A stretch of 50,003 bases of DNA. It comes from CAWUKT01 sp963923035 (lineage in GTDB: Bacteria; Bacteroidota; Bacteroidia; J057; JADKCL01). Positions 1-10,361 of the stretch are shown here, in pieces. The stretch is from the NCBI GenBank assembly GCA_963923035.1, contig CAWUKT010000052.1, positions 1 to 50,003 on the forward strand. The letters are read 5' to 3'. Each line of letters begins with the position of its first letter. The first letter of the stretch is position 1. The position numbers and the translations under genes were made by a program. Below the pieces are notes generated by a model. It did no database searches and was not told the origin of the DNA. It was given only the letters and a program-made list of their open reading frames with translations.

Positions 1-896
1 TAGGCATAGCCCCGGTACATCCCTCTGGTATTGAAGGCAAACTGGATATTGCCTTCCTGGTCGATGGCAATGAGGCCACCGTCGCCGCCGGCGGGGGGCA
101 GGTCCTCGTGGATGAGGGCCTGGAGCGCCTGTTCGAGGCTTTGGCCGCCGTATTTCATCCGGGCGATCACGTCGTGGGCGACGGCCTTGCGGATGAAGAC
201 TTCACCGTAACCGGTGGTGGAAACCGCAGCGTAGCCGTTTTCGGCGTAGGTGCCGCATGCGATGAGCGGTGAATCGCCCACCCGGCCCCAGCGCTTGTTG
301 GTGACGCCCCCTGTGGAGGTCGCGGCCGCAAGGTTGCCTTGTTTGTCTTTTGCGACGGCACCGACGGTGCCGAATTTCTTCTCGCCTGCCAGTCCGAGAT
401 GATCCAGGTCAATGTCCGGGGTCTCCCGGATACGTTCGAGTTGCATTTTGCGGAAATCGGTCGAGAACCAATCGTTGTCGACCAATTCGATGTTGTTTTC
501 CCGGGCGAAGAGTTCGGCACCGGCGCCAATCAACATCACGTGGGGGCTGTCTATCATGACTTTCCGGGCCAATTGGACCGGGTTGCGGACGTGCCGCAGA
601 CCTGCCACCGATCCGGCCATCAGGTCTTTGCCATCCATGATAGATGCTTCCAGGATGTGCATGCCATTGTGGGCAAATACAGATCCTTTTCCCGCATTGA
701 ACAATTCACAATCTTCCAGATTCACTACGGCCAATTCCACCGCTTCATGGGCCAATCCCCCCTTTTCCAAGCATTCATGCCCCAATTTCAGGGCCTCTTC
801 CAAAGCTGCATGGTATTGTTTTTCGAGTTCAGGCGTCATTTTTTCGGAGAGGATATTTCCTGCTCCGCCATGTACTGCAATACTGAATTCTTTCAT
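1..896 (-). CDS. isoaspartyl peptidase / type III L-asparaginase (3' end cut by window)
   Basis: Ntn-hydrolase of the plant-type asparaginase family, which hydrolyses isoaspartyl dipeptides and asparagine and matures by self-cleavage in front of a threonine. The ATG at 896-894 opens with MKEFSIAVHGGAGN, the family's N-terminal HGGAG motif. The autocleavage motif GTVGAVA lies at about residues 176-182, with the predicted nucleophile at Thr177, close to its place in known enzymes. It is followed by TSTGG and by GDSPLIACGTYA, then a run rich in Gly/Asp near GGDGG. The frame is still open at base 1 after 298 codons, so only the last few residues of a roughly 300-320-residue protein are missing. 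No signal peptide is seen, so it is probably cytoplasmic. The helicase gene upstream is on the same strand, about 75 bases away. Confidence 0.93.
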   Translation of the reverse strand, partial: MKEFSIAVHGGAGNILSEKMTPELEKQYHAALEEALKLGHECLEKGGLAHEAVELAVVNLEDCELFNAGKGSVFAHNGMHILEASIMDGKDLMAGSVAGLRHVRNPVQLARKVMIDSPHVMLIGAGAELFARENNIELVDNDWFSTDFRKMQLERIRETPDIDLDHLGLAGEKKFGTVGAVAKDKQGNLAAATSTGGVTNKRWGRVGDSPLIACGTYAENGYAAVSTTGYGEVFIRKAVAHDVIARMKYGGQSLEQALQALIHEDLPPAGGDGGLIAIDQEGNIQFAFNTRGMYRGYA

Positions 897-970
897 GTCA
901 GTAAATAAGGATTCAAGGTTGAATTCTGCAAGAATTAATGCAATCTATTGGGGACTTTGCTCCAACTCGT

Positions 971-2473
971 TCACTTTTTTTTCGGCTTCTTCCGCTTCTC
1001 CTCTTTTCCCCCTGCCTTTCGCTTTTTGTCCCGCACCCCCAATTGCTTTTTCTTGACTGCTTCTGACTTCCGCTTTTGGTCCTGCAACGAGAAGCGGCTG
1101 ACCCGAACGGTTTTGCCCTTGATCAATAGGTTCTCCACCATTTCCAGCACCTCAAAGGCCGATTCGGGCAGGTCCACGACGGTATACTGGTCGTAGACCG
1201 CGATGGTGCCGATCAGATTCGCGTCCGCCCCGGAGGTATTCACCAGAAAACCAACCACATCCCCCGCCCGGATTTTGTCCCGTTTTCCCCGATTCAAATG
1301 CACCTTCACAATGCGGTCATCGGCGATTCGGATATCGTCTTTCTTCACCGGATTCACTTCCAGCGCCTTGATCTTGATGCTGAATTGGTCGTGGAAGCTC
1401 TTCGCAATGATCTCCTCCTTCTTGGACGCGATGAGGTTGTACACGGCTCCGCGCACGCCCGCCCGGCCGGTCCGACCACAGCGGTGTAGGTACACCTCGA
1501 TGTCATCGGGGAAATGGTAGTTGATCACCGCCGGAAGGCGCTCCACATCGAGTCCGCGGGCCGCCAGATCAGTAGCGACGAGGAATTCGATTTGCTTGGT
1601 CTTGAAGCGGCTCATCACCGCGGCCCGTTCCACCTGGTCCAGCAAACCGTGGTAGGCCTGCGTCTTGCGGCCCACCGACCGCAGGAAATTGGCCACTTCC
1701 AATACTTCTTCCCGCTTGGAGCAGAAGATCAGGCCCTGCGGAATCCGGCGTTCCTTGAGGAGGCCGGCGAGGTAGCGGTGTTTCTGCCCGTTGTCGACGT
1801 AGATATAATGGAAAATGATGTTCTGGAGGGCTTCCTTGGGGCTGAGGCGAACGGTTTTCAGGGGGTAAAAGCGCTCGCGGATCATCTCCTCGACTTCGCG
1901 GGAGATGGTGGCGGAGAAGAGGGCCACCTGGATCATGTTGCGGACATTGGAGACGAGCTTGTCAAGGATGGTCTGGAAGCCAGATTCCAGCAGCTTGTCG
2001 GCCTCGTCAATGACGAGGTACTTGATGTCGCGCCACATATAATCGTGGCGGCCGGTCCGCAAGACATCCTTCAGGCGGCCGGGAACGGCCACGAGGATGT
2101 GGGGGGAAGACTTCACCTTGCGCTCGGAATCTTCGAGCGACATGCCGCCATAAATGGCCTCGATGCGGAATTTCTCGTGGGTGGTAAAGCTCCGGAGCGA
2201 CGCCTCGACCTGCCGGGCGAGTTCCCGGGAGGGGACGAGGATGAGCACCTCGGTCTTGCGCTTGGTATAATCGAGCCGTGAAATGAGGGGCAGGCCGTAT
2301 GCGGCCGTCTTGCCTGTCCCGGTGGCCGCCTCCACGATGACATTGCGTCGCTGGAGGATCAACGGGATGACCCGGTCCTGCACCGTCGTCGGTTGGTCGA
2401 AGCCAATTTGAGGCAGTGCCTCCATGATGCGTTCCTGCAATTGGAACCGCGCAAATCCACTCTTCTTGCTCAT
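971..2473 (-). CDS. DEAD-box ATP-dependent RNA helicase with DbpA-like RNA-binding domain
   Basis: A 500-aa RNA helicase that unwinds RNA duplexes using ATP, probably in ribosome assembly or mRNA turnover. Visible motifs in order: Q-motif region with GFDQPTTVQ, Walker A AATGTGKT (49-56), PSREL, PGR, DEAD (156-159), SAT (187-189), TDLAARGLD and HRCGRTGRAG. Roughly residues 390-465 fit the DbpA/CsdA-type RNA-binding domain (VKVHLNRGKRDKIRAGDVVG). The tail is very lysine/arginine-rich, as is common in Bacteroidota DEAD-box proteins. Length and motif order fit the DbpA/DeaD group; which subfamily member it is cannot be fixed by eye. It stands between the asparaginase and an unknown gene, all on minus. 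Confidence 0.95.
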   Translation of the reverse strand: MSKKSGFARFQLQERIMEALPQIGFDQPTTVQDRVIPLILQRRNVIVEAATGTGKTAAYGLPLISRLDYTKRKTEVLILVPSRELARQVEASLRSFTTHEKFRIEAIYGGMSLEDSERKVKSSPHILVAVPGRLKDVLRTGRHDYMWRDIKYLVIDEADKLLESGFQTILDKLVSNVRNMIQVALFSATISREVEEMIRERFYPLKTVRLSPKEALQNIIFHYIYVDNGQKHRYLAGLLKERRIPQGLIFCSKREEVLEVANFLRSVGRKTQAYHGLLDQVERAAVMSRFKTKQIEFLVATDLAARGLDVERLPAVINYHFPDDIEVYLHRCGRTGRAGVRGAVYNLIASKKEEIIAKSFHDQFSIKIKALEVNPVKKDDIRIADDRIVKVHLNRGKRDKIRAGDVVGFLVNTSGADANLIGTIAVYDQYTVVDLPESAFEVLEMVENLLIKGKTVRVSRFSLQDQKRKSEAVKKKQLGVRDKKRKAGGKEEKRKKPKKK

Positions 2474-2540
2474 AGCCGCAAAGATGGTGAATTCAGCTTT
2501 CAGAATGCAAATTTCTGAGAGTAAAGGCGTCCCGGTTGAC

Positions 2541-3512
2541 CTAGACCTGGCTTACCCTCAGGAAATATTCCAGGGTGAGGTAGCGGTTCTCGGTATTGAC
2601 GATGGCCTCAGCGTACTCTTTCTTTTCCCCGGCCTCGGGACGACCAATGATTTCAAACCTCCGGTAGTCTTTTTCCAGGCCTACACTTTTTCGGTAGAGG
2701 GTCAGGCCATCCGGGTAGTTTTCACTGATGTACTTGATGGCTCCGTAATTGAAAATGGTGGCGGAGGGGACCAGCATATCATCGCCGATATCGCTCCAGT
2801 CAATCAGGCGGCGACCGATTGCCTGCGGGTCGATGTTGCTGAACAATTCCTCGGCGGATTCGGCGGGGAGCTTGACCTGCGCGAGCAGGTTTTCCCGGGT
2901 GTCCTGGCAGAGGACTCCATTGAGGTCGCCGTCTTTTTCATTGGCCCAGCTCAGGAATACAGCCACTTCGTTTTTGGCCAGCTGCATAAGTGGGAATCGG
3001 TACCCAATCGGGAAGGTCGGGTCGCCTTCGGGCGTCTCCCCAACTGCATCCAGGGTCGGTTTCAGCGCGCAATGTTGGGTATTCCCCGAACTGCCGACGT
3101 GGACATCGAGGTGAGAAGCGTACCACTCGGCCTTGTCGCCGTGGTCGTCATTGTAGTGGACATCACTGGCTTGCACGCAGATCAACTCGATTTCGTAGAC
3201 CTCTTCTCCGGGGACGAGTTCGGGGGTGAGAAAGACCACTCCGGCCGCGTTGCGGATGGTTCCGGGGCCTTCCGGAAGCAGATCGGCAGCTAAGTCATTG
3301 CCACCCGCTTTGGGATTGTAGATGACCACCGGGGCGAAGTTGAACTTTTTTTCTGCATAGATACCGAGGTATTTCCATTCGGCGTCTCCACCTTCAGGAG
3401 TCAGCAGGTGGCCCGGGAGGAGAAAGGCATATTTTTCATTAAAACTTTCCCAAGGTTCCGGAATAATATCTTGGGGTGACCGGGAGGAAATATTAGGTGT
3501 ATCCTGAGGCAT
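2541..3512 (-). CDS. hypothetical protein, 323 aa, beside RHS locus
   Basis: I do not recognise a family. The protein is acidic and soluble-looking, with no signal peptide and no clear membrane segment. It begins MPQDTPNISSRSPQDIIPEP and contains HLDVHVGSSGNTQHC, a possible metal- or carbohydrate-related patch, though this is speculation. Codon use and the absence of repeats suggest an ordinary folded protein. It is divergent from the 408-aa gene that precedes the RHS gene, across about 300 bases of AT-richer DNA, so the two could share a control region. A role with the RHS locus is an inference from position only. Confidence 0.8.
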   Translation of the reverse strand: MPQDTPNISSRSPQDIIPEPWESFNEKYAFLLPGHLLTPEGGDAEWKYLGIYAEKKFNFAPVVIYNPKAGGNDLAADLLPEGPGTIRNAAGVVFLTPELVPGEEVYEIELICVQASDVHYNDDHGDKAEWYASHLDVHVGSSGNTQHCALKPTLDAVGETPEGDPTFPIGYRFPLMQLAKNEVAVFLSWANEKDGDLNGVLCQDTRENLLAQVKLPAESAEELFSNIDPQAIGRRLIDWSDIGDDMLVPSATIFNYGAIKYISENYPDGLTLYRKSVGLEKDYRRFEIIGRPEAGEKKEYAEAIVNTENRYLTLEYFLRVSQV

Positions 3513-3818
3513 GGTTTACTGGTTTAATATCTATTATGTCTGAATATTGGATGATCGGGAAAGTGAATCTAGGCTGATTTGGGGAGAAATGAAAGGTGAT
3601 TGATGATGTAAGGGAATAGGGGAAAAAGATGTAAAATAATGCATTGGGGGCTATATGTTTCGTTTTGAGCTGGTTGGGTTTGGAGAGATTGTCGCCTAAT
3701 TGTTTTCAAAATAACGCTAAAGGTGTATATCGGAGCTTAAATATTATTAGTGGATTTGGAAAAGGCAGATAAAAAGCTATTTTCACCCAACTCAACTAAA
3801 AAGTATTAACTCAAAATC
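3513..3818. other. divergent intergenic region, probable promoters
   Basis: About 306 bases, clearly richer in A and T than the surrounding genes, separate two divergent genes (starts at 3512 on minus and 3819 on plus). I see no open frame, no RNA gene and no strong hairpin here. A Bacteroidota-type -7 box would read TAnnTTTG; TATGTTTC near 3654 comes close, but I cannot assign a start site. Confidence 0.4.
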
Positions 3819-5045
3819 ATGACTGATCAAGACACGAGAGTCTCCATCACGGAGGCCAATCTCTCTTTGCAGAATTTTTTTATTACCTACCTCAATCCTT
3901 CCCGGACCGCCGGAGACAATGATACCGGGGGCTTACAGGCCGACATTTACAGCAATGGGGTGATGCGGGCCTGCTTGTTCATTGGTTATTCTTATACCCT
4001 TGGAGACGAGGAGGATGCTATAGAAGCTGATGATCTCGATGCAGCGGTCCAGACCAGCTTCCTGACCTCCACCCAAAACTATGTCTATACCCTCCAAAAT
4101 CCGAATACCCGGATCCAGGACCTGGGGTGGACCTTGGTGGAAGGCAACAACCAGTTCCGGAACGACATCAACCACGAGGCCACCGGCAAACCTGCGCCTC
4201 AATTCAATGCTGCAACGGGTTCTTACACCGGTTACATCCGCGTCTTCGCGACGCCACCGACCGATCCCATCAACCACAAGCTGAAGGTCTACGGGGCCAA
4301 TACAGCGATCCAGGTGACCAATACCCTCGATTTGTCCTGCAACATCCTGAGCCTGGAAACGAGCGACCTCGCCCTCAATGAATTTCAGATGATCGGTAAG
4401 CAGGGCAATTTTACCCGACTCCTCGCCCTCGGATATTCCTCCTCGGCCAATATCCCGGAGAAGTTGAAACTGAAGGGCATCGAAAAGGACGGGAAGTACG
4501 GCTTGACCCTGAGTGTGAGTTACCAAAAGACCTGCAACATCAACATGACCTATATCAAGGACGATAACGCCAAGGTCGCCGGATTTTTTGACCATCATCT
4601 ATCTCCCCAGCAGTACGGTGAGTCTGGATTCAAATTGATTTTGGGAAAAAACGACGACTCTATCCTTGGGACTGATTTCAAAGGTCCCGATGATGATGGA
4701 CAGTCAGGGGACAACGAGGGAACATTTTGGTGTAACGATGGGGATTGGGAAGAATGTGAGACTTTTTCTTCGACGGCCTTGACTGCTGCCTTCCAGTTTG
4801 GGGTTCCGATGGTAGCGGCTCTGGACAAAGATGATCTGAAAGTCAGGCTGGACAATTCCAACGGAAAGCGCTACTTGATCAACTACCACGAGAAATTGCA
4901 ATATGCCTTTGACAATTGCGGCAACCGGGTCTGTTTTGAGATCCACTACCACAAGCGGGATTGGGAAGACGATTGGTACAACCCCAACAAGACCTGGCCC
5001 ATAGTCCTGACTCGGGCTTATGCCTCCGGTGGCTGCAACGAATAG
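3819..5045 (+). CDS. hypothetical protein, 408 aa, upstream of RHS gene
   Basis: Unrecognised protein that starts MTDQDTRVSITEANLSLQNF and has no signal peptide or membrane helix. It looks like a mostly beta-rich soluble protein, with several Asp/Gly-rich stretches (for example GPDDDGQSGDNEGTFWC around residue 290) and a few cysteines near the C-terminus. It ends 36 bases before the RHS gene and is probably co-transcribed with it. Position suggests a partner of the RHS protein, such as a chaperone, adaptor or structural component. That is inference; the sequence alone does not show the role. Confidence 0.82.
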   Translation: MTDQDTRVSITEANLSLQNFFITYLNPSRTAGDNDTGGLQADIYSNGVMRACLFIGYSYTLGDEEDAIEADDLDAAVQTSFLTSTQNYVYTLQNPNTRIQDLGWTLVEGNNQFRNDINHEATGKPAPQFNAATGSYTGYIRVFATPPTDPINHKLKVYGANTAIQVTNTLDLSCNILSLETSDLALNEFQMIGKQGNFTRLLALGYSSSANIPEKLKLKGIEKDGKYGLTLSVSYQKTCNINMTYIKDDNAKVAGFFDHHLSPQQYGESGFKLILGKNDDSILGTDFKGPDDDGQSGDNEGTFWCNDGDWEECETFSSTALTAAFQFGVPMVAALDKDDLKVRLDNSNGKRYLINYHEKLQYAFDNCGNRVCFEIHYHKRDWEDDWYNPNKTWPIVLTRAYASGGCNE

Positions 5046-5081
5046 CCCTTTTTCCTTCCATTTCTCCACATACGACACATC

Positions 5082-8000
5082 ATGCAACCACATACAAAAA
5101 CTGGGGGAGGGAATTCTATATTCTCCGGTGCTCTGAACAATGTCCAGTTCTTGTCCGGAGGGGTTGACCCCCAAACCGGACTCTATACCTCTTCCTTTGA
5201 TTTCGGTGACCTCGCCGGCAGCAGGTCCTTCGGGGCCACCTTCAAGCTGCAAATGCAATTCAGCCCGCTGGGGACGCTCAGCGAAACCAATGACAGCTTC
5301 CTGGGTCTGGGCTGGAGCTTTTTCCTGCCCGGCTTCGACCCGGGCAGTATGTTGATCACCCTCCTCGACGGCAAGACCTACAAGGTGGATTCCACCTCGT
5401 TGGGCTGGAACGACCAGGTCTGGAGGTCCAGCCGCCTGCTCCAGGATGTCAAAATCATCGGCAGTACCCATGAGCTATTCGGCAAGGTGATCACCGTCCA
5501 AAACAAGGACGGCTCCTGGTACGAAATGGTCGAAGACACCATGACCAACGACTTCATCCTTTACAAAATCTACGCTCCCAACGGGCGCTACCTCTGGATG
5601 AAATATACCGGGCTGCAAGGACGTGCCACCCTGAACAGCATCGTGGACGATGAAGGGGCCCAATTGTGCTCCATTCACTACAATGAAAACAAGGAAGGGA
5701 GTGCCACGGACAATGTGACCACGGTCAGGATGTACCCTGGCACCGTCGAAGAGCGGGTGATCGAGTTGAATTTCGCCAACGTGAACAGTACGCTGACCAC
5801 ACTTACGATGGTCCCCAATCCGGGGGAGGCCCTGTCCATCTCCTTCGGTTACCACGAGACCAGTTTGGCGTTCACAGGGGGCGGCTTCAATACCATGCGT
5901 TCGATCAATTCGGTGGTCCACCCATCGGGCGCAACCGAAACCGTCCTCTACGAGAACCGGATCGCCCTCCCCGCCGATGCTCCCTGGAGCAGCGACCTGC
6001 CCGCCGTGTCGGAGTACCAGCGCCAGGATTCCAATTTGGTGACCACGGTCAACACCTACGATTTGTCACTGACTGGAAAGAACTTCTTTGGCGCCGGGCA
6101 ACAGGGGGTCTACTGGACCGATGCTACCGACTGCCTGGCCGATTTGGCGATTGTGTACGAATACACCAACCGCGTAACCGAGGATGGCACGCGGGTGACG
6201 GAGTACACCTACAACAAGTTCCACCAGGAGATTTCGAAGACGGTGCACCACGGCGATCCCACCCGCAAATGGACTCTGGCCACCGACCACTATGGGGAGG
6301 AAGACGTCGCGCTGGCCAATCAGGATCCCCGGTATGAACTGCCCGAGGTCCAGACGCTGACCATCGAGGATGACGGCCGTACCTCAGTCCGGTCTACCCA
6401 GTTTGTCCACGACAACTGGGGCAATGAAACCCAGAAAACCGCCATCAACGGAGTGGTGCAGACCACGGAGTTCTACCCCGAAACGGCAGTCAATGACCCG
6501 ACCAATGGCTTCGTCTGTCCGGCCCATCCCTTCGGGATGCGCAATTTCCCCAAGATGGTCACCCACACGCCTACGGGTGGGGGCGATGAGGTGGTACTGG
6601 TCCATACCTATAAGACACGTCCCACAGTGGACGGCACAGGCAGCATGGTGGTCCGGGCCACGGTAAGTCAGAATGGCCAGACCGGCACCTTCTATTATGC
6701 GGGCGAGTCCGCATGTTCCGCTGGTACTTCCCCCGACGAGTTCGACCTGGCAGGAGCCATCTGCAAGGAGGTCCACGAGGTGGATGGTCAGACCCGGACC
6801 ATGGCCTATTCTTATACCTTCGATGCGGCCCAGAATGCCAAGGTGACCACCCAGGCCTTTACCGGTTCCGATGGAACTTCCAGCAGTTCTGTGGAGACAG
6901 CCTCCTACCTTTCGGGGATTCTCCTTGCCTCGACCGAGGCCAACGGGACCACCCAGAGCTATGCCTATGACCGGATCGGAAGGATCACCGGGATGACCGA
7001 GGCCGTTGGGACCGCCTTCGAATCGACCACGTCCTACCGTTACATCGCTTTGGCGGATTTGGACGGGACCGTTGATTACCACGACGACATCGCCGGAGAA
7101 GTCGGTTGTGGGTGGATGATCTGTGAGGAAAATGCAGCCAAAGACCATTTTCAGCATACCATTTACGATGGTGACCGGCGGGAACTGCGGAGCTACGTCC
7201 GAGCTGCTTCGAATTCCTTTTACAAAATTTCGGAGATGGCCTATGATGGTCTGGGACGGGCCCGAATAGAACGGTCGTTGGACTACGATTTTCGGGGCGA
7301 TAGTCCGGTGACCCACGAAGAGAGCGAGGAGACGATCTACGGCCTTTGGGGGGAGCCGTTGGAAAAGATCTCCCAGGATGGCCTCATCGAACGGACCGAG
7401 GTATCCCTGGTGGATTTGCAGGTGACCAAGCAAAAAATCCGGCGGGACAATACCGGCGCGCCGGAAACTGTGACGGCTTCCCAGAGCCAATTGCAAACCA
7501 CCTACAACCTGTTTGCGAAGCCGGTGAGCAAGGTGAGGATCGGAACGGGTGATCCTGAGCCAGTTGAATCGAAGACCTACGATGGCTTTGGTCGGTTGAA
7601 GACCCACGAAAATGCTGTTGGGGATACCGTAGAGGTGGTGAGCCGGGATGCCAATGGCCGTCCTCTGGAGGTCATTCACCTGGACGGAAGCCTGTTCACG
7701 CTTACCTACGAGGCCACCAACCACGGCAAAACCCCGGCCTCCATATCCGTGCAGTCGGCCCCCGGCCAACTCAGGGACGCCGCTTCCTGCACGGTGGGAA
7801 GTCGGTCCACGGACCTGCTCGAGCGAGTCACGTCGCGCACCATCGGAACTGCCACCACGACCTACGATTACCACGGTGGAGCTTCCCATCCCTACCGGAG
7901 CATCAACACCCGGCAGCAAACGACCCTGTTTGACTTCATCCCCGCCCTCGGCGATCGCCCCCGGCGGGTCACGACCTTTCAGGGCGTCGTAACCGAAGAC

Positions 8001-10118
8001 CAATGGGAGACTGCGACGAGCCTTTCCGACGATCATTTTACCTACGGCGACAACAGTACCCATACCGATACGCCCCTGGGAGAGCTCAAGGGAACCTCCA
8101 CCCTCCACAGCAGTGCGATGGGCTATGTCCACAGGGCAGATGGCTTGGTGAGTGAGTCGAGCCAGACAACGAATGGGGTGACCTACCGCCATGAAATCGT
8201 CCACCAAACCTTATTGGGGAAGGTATTGGAGGTCAAGCTGGACGCGGATGGCCAGGCCCGAAACGTCCTGTTGACCTACGACGGGCAAGGCAACCTCACC
8301 AAAGTCCAGGACGGACCAACCACTGTGGAGACCGCGTTGGATGATTTCGGACAACCCTTCACGGAGAAAGTTTCGGAGGGAGGTGTGGAGCAACAATTCA
8401 CCGAGGTTCTGTACAATGAGCATGGGTTGGAACGGAAGCGGACCATCCATTCAAAATTGGCCTCCACCATCTTGGTTTTGGAGACTGAATACGATGCCGA
8501 AGACCGGGTGGAAAGGAGACAAACGACCGTCAACGGAAGCCTGAAACGGGTCGAGACCTTTGGGTACGATGCCAAGGGAAGGCTCCTTGCCTACGGCCAC
8601 GAGGAAGGTTGGGACGCCGCTTACCTTCCCGTCAATGAGTATGGATTGCCCTTTGTCTCGCAGGGATTCCTGTACGATGGATTCGACAATATCGAGCAAT
8701 TGACCACCGTCCTGGCCAGCGGGGATACCAATACGGGGACCTATACCTATACGGGCCAGCAGTTGTCGTCGATCCAGAATGACCTGCATGGCGACGGGCA
8801 GTTTCCGGCCCAGGTGGACCTGGGCTATGATCCCGATGGGAACCTCACCCAAATGGGGCCCCTGACCATGGCCTACAATCCCTTCGGCCGCCTGGAAACC
8901 TGCAATGGGGTGACTTACCAGTACGACGCCCTCCAGCGGGTGGAGCGGGTCGGGGAAACCAATCGGATGTACTTCCAGACCCAGGTCATGGGCGAGGACA
9001 CCGCCGGAGCAAGGACCGACTTGGTCCGGTCCGGAGTGCGGACCATCTGCGAACGATCGGGAGGGACCACGACCGTCCTCGGAACCGACCGCAATGGATC
9101 TGCGGTCATGAGCAGTGCGGACGGATCGGCCGAGGTCATTGCGTACAGCCCGTTTGGAGATGGAGGCAGTACGGCGCGGACCGGTTACAATGGAGAATTA
9201 CGGGATGTCCAAAGCCAGGGGTATCTCCTGGGCAATGGCATCCGGGTCTATTTCCCCATACTTGGCAGCTTTGCGTCGCAGGATGATTTTGCGCCCTTCT
9301 CGGGTGGGGGACTCCATCCCTACGCCTATTGCCACCGCGACCCCATCAACCTGATCGATCCCAGTGGACACATGAGCGAGAAGGCCCAACTCGGCACCGC
9401 CATTGCGACCGGAATTTTGGGCGTACTGATGAGCATTGCCGGGGTGATCCTGGCCATTCCAACGGGGGGCGCCAGTTTGGGAGCCACCGCGGCCGGTTGG
9501 GCGGCGGTCGGGATGTCCTTCGTGGGATTTGCCGGATCGGTCCTCACCTTGACGGAGGCTTCCATCGCCATGGACGATTACCGAACCGGAAAGGACCGGT
9601 CGGAGCAAATGGGAAAATTGCACAAGGCCTCCTTCTGGCTTAACACAATCAGTACCATTTTCTCGGTGTCCAAGATGGGGTACGGATTGGTGGGAAAAGG
9701 CCCTCAATTCCCCAAGACCCTGGGCGACAAATGGGTCTACGATCCTCTGATGGACAAGGGCAAGGCGAAGTATGCCGACCTCCGCTCCCGCGGCAAGGTG
9801 CCTTCCGTCAAGAAGGCCAAAGCCAAGGCCCAATCCCGGTACCGCAACCTGAAGAACAAGATCACCAAGCCCTTCGGGAAGGAAAGTTACTACCTGGAGC
9901 ACCTGGACGAGACCCCTGCCCCCATTCAGAGCAGTGGCAGCATCCGGAATGTCCCCACGCAAAACGAGCCGGTCTACCTGCCCGGAGATCCTCCCCGATT
10001 GCTCCTCAAGAGCGACGAAGTGATCGGCCCGCCGCCCAGCCAGCGACTGTGGACCGGACGGGCACTCGACACCTTGCGGATCACGTACGTGGCGATGAGC
10101 GTGATTCCCATCCCCTAA
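5082..10118 (+). CDS. RHS/YD-repeat protein with RHS-associated core and variable C-terminal tip
   Basis: A 1678-aa protein of the RHS class, whose members form a shell of YD repeats around a C-terminal effector. The N-terminal 390 residues include GLYTSSFDFGDLAG, a pattern typical of RHS/toxin-complex-like N-termini. YD-type repeats (such as YAYDRIGRITGM, YDGFGRLKTHEN, YDALQRVERVGE) run to about residue 1390. The core ends with DPINLIDPSGH at about 1420-1430, matching the family's DPxGLxDPxG border where the toxin is usually released. The last 250 residues are a separate tip: a Gly/Ala-rich hydrophobic pair (about 1436-1490), a Lys-rich stretch (KAKAKAQSRYRNLKNK) and a tail with no toxin motif I know. 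No signal peptide is seen, so delivery is not explained by Sec. Confidence 0.93.
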   Translation: MQPHTKTGGGNSIFSGALNNVQFLSGGVDPQTGLYTSSFDFGDLAGSRSFGATFKLQMQFSPLGTLSETNDSFLGLGWSFFLPGFDPGSMLITLLDGKTYKVDSTSLGWNDQVWRSSRLLQDVKIIGSTHELFGKVITVQNKDGSWYEMVEDTMTNDFILYKIYAPNGRYLWMKYTGLQGRATLNSIVDDEGAQLCSIHYNENKEGSATDNVTTVRMYPGTVEERVIELNFANVNSTLTTLTMVPNPGEALSISFGYHETSLAFTGGGFNTMRSINSVVHPSGATETVLYENRIALPADAPWSSDLPAVSEYQRQDSNLVTTVNTYDLSLTGKNFFGAGQQGVYWTDATDCLADLAIVYEYTNRVTEDGTRVTEYTYNKFHQEISKTVHHGDPTRKWTLATDHYGEEDVALANQDPRYELPEVQTLTIEDDGRTSVRSTQFVHDNWGNETQKTAINGVVQTTEFYPETAVNDPTNGFVCPAHPFGMRNFPKMVTHTPTGGGDEVVLVHTYKTRPTVDGTGSMVVRATVSQNGQTGTFYYAGESACSAGTSPDEFDLAGAICKEVHEVDGQTRTMAYSYTFDAAQNAKVTTQAFTGSDGTSSSSVETASYLSGILLASTEANGTTQSYAYDRIGRITGMTEAVGTAFESTTSYRYIALADLDGTVDYHDDIAGEVGCGWMICEENAAKDHFQHTIYDGDRRELRSYVRAASNSFYKISEMAYDGLGRARIERSLDYDFRGDSPVTHEESEETIYGLWGEPLEKISQDGLIERTEVSLVDLQVTKQKIRRDNTGAPETVTASQSQLQTTYNLFAKPVSKVRIGTGDPEPVESKTYDGFGRLKTHENAVGDTVEVVSRDANGRPLEVIHLDGSLFTLTYEATNHGKTPASISVQSAPGQLRDAASCTVGSRSTDLLERVTSRTIGTATTTYDYHGGASHPYRSINTRQQTTLFDFIPALGDRPRRVTTFQGVVTEDQWETATSLSDDHFTYGDNSTHTDTPLGELKGTSTLHSSAMGYVHRADGLVSESSQTTNGVTYRHEIVHQTLLGKVLEVKLDADGQARNVLLTYDGQGNLTKVQDGPTTVETALDDFGQPFTEKVSEGGVEQQFTEVLYNEHGLERKRTIHSKLASTILVLETEYDAEDRVERRQTTVNGSLKRVETFGYDAKGRLLAYGHEEGWDAAYLPVNEYGLPFVSQGFLYDGFDNIEQLTTVLASGDTNTGTYTYTGQQLSSIQNDLHGDGQFPAQVDLGYDPDGNLTQMGPLTMAYNPFGRLETCNGVTYQYDALQRVERVGETNRMYFQTQVMGEDTAGARTDLVRSGVRTICERSGGTTTVLGTDRNGSAVMSSADGSAEVIAYSPFGDGGSTARTGYNGELRDVQSQGYLLGNGIRVYFPILGSFASQDDFAPFSGGGLHPYAYCHRDPINLIDPSGHMSEKAQLGTAIATGILGVLMSIAGVILAIPTGGASLGATAAGWAAVGMSFVGFAGSVLTLTEASIAMDDYRTGKDRSEQMGKLHKASFWLNTISTIFSVSKMGYGLVGKGPQFPKTLGDKWVYDPLMDKGKAKYADLRSRGKVPSVKKAKAKAQSRYRNLKNKITKPFGKESYYLEHLDETPAPIQSSGSIRNVPTQNEPVYLPGDPPRLLLKSDEVIGPPPSQRLWTGRALDTLRITYVAMSVIPIP

Positions 10119-10138
10119 GGGACGCCACGTCAAATTGG

Positions 10139-10178
10139 ACCGTGGGCCACCGCTATTCCCGGTGGTCCACGGTTTTTT
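10139..10178 (+). terminator. Rho-independent terminator after RHS gene
   Basis: A 13-bp stem, ACCGTGGGCCACC against GGTGGTCCACGGT with one G-T pair, closes a 9-base loop and is followed at once by a run of T. It lies about 20 bases after the RHS stop and separates that gene from the 194-aa gene downstream. Confidence 0.9.
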
Positions 10179-10361
10179 AGTGGGCAGCCGGGAGAGATCG
10201 GGAAGGGGGCTGGGATTCGCCAAACACCCCCCAACCTTTCCCACTTAGGCGTATTTCCAGGTTGGTTTCCGCCCGAGGGGTTTCACAGAATGAAATAATT
10301 GGATACATTAATAGTTTACTCCAACGAAAAGATTATTTACCACTGCTAAACCCGCACCCTT

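Noticed and set aside
520..545. VQPK/PIQAK/VVQR text at residues 520-545 of the giant protein as proof of a DUF4157 (eCIS core) domain
   Set aside because: Coordinates here are residues. The HELTH motif and the QEADRVA run of DUF4157 are missing, so only a loose resemblance remains.
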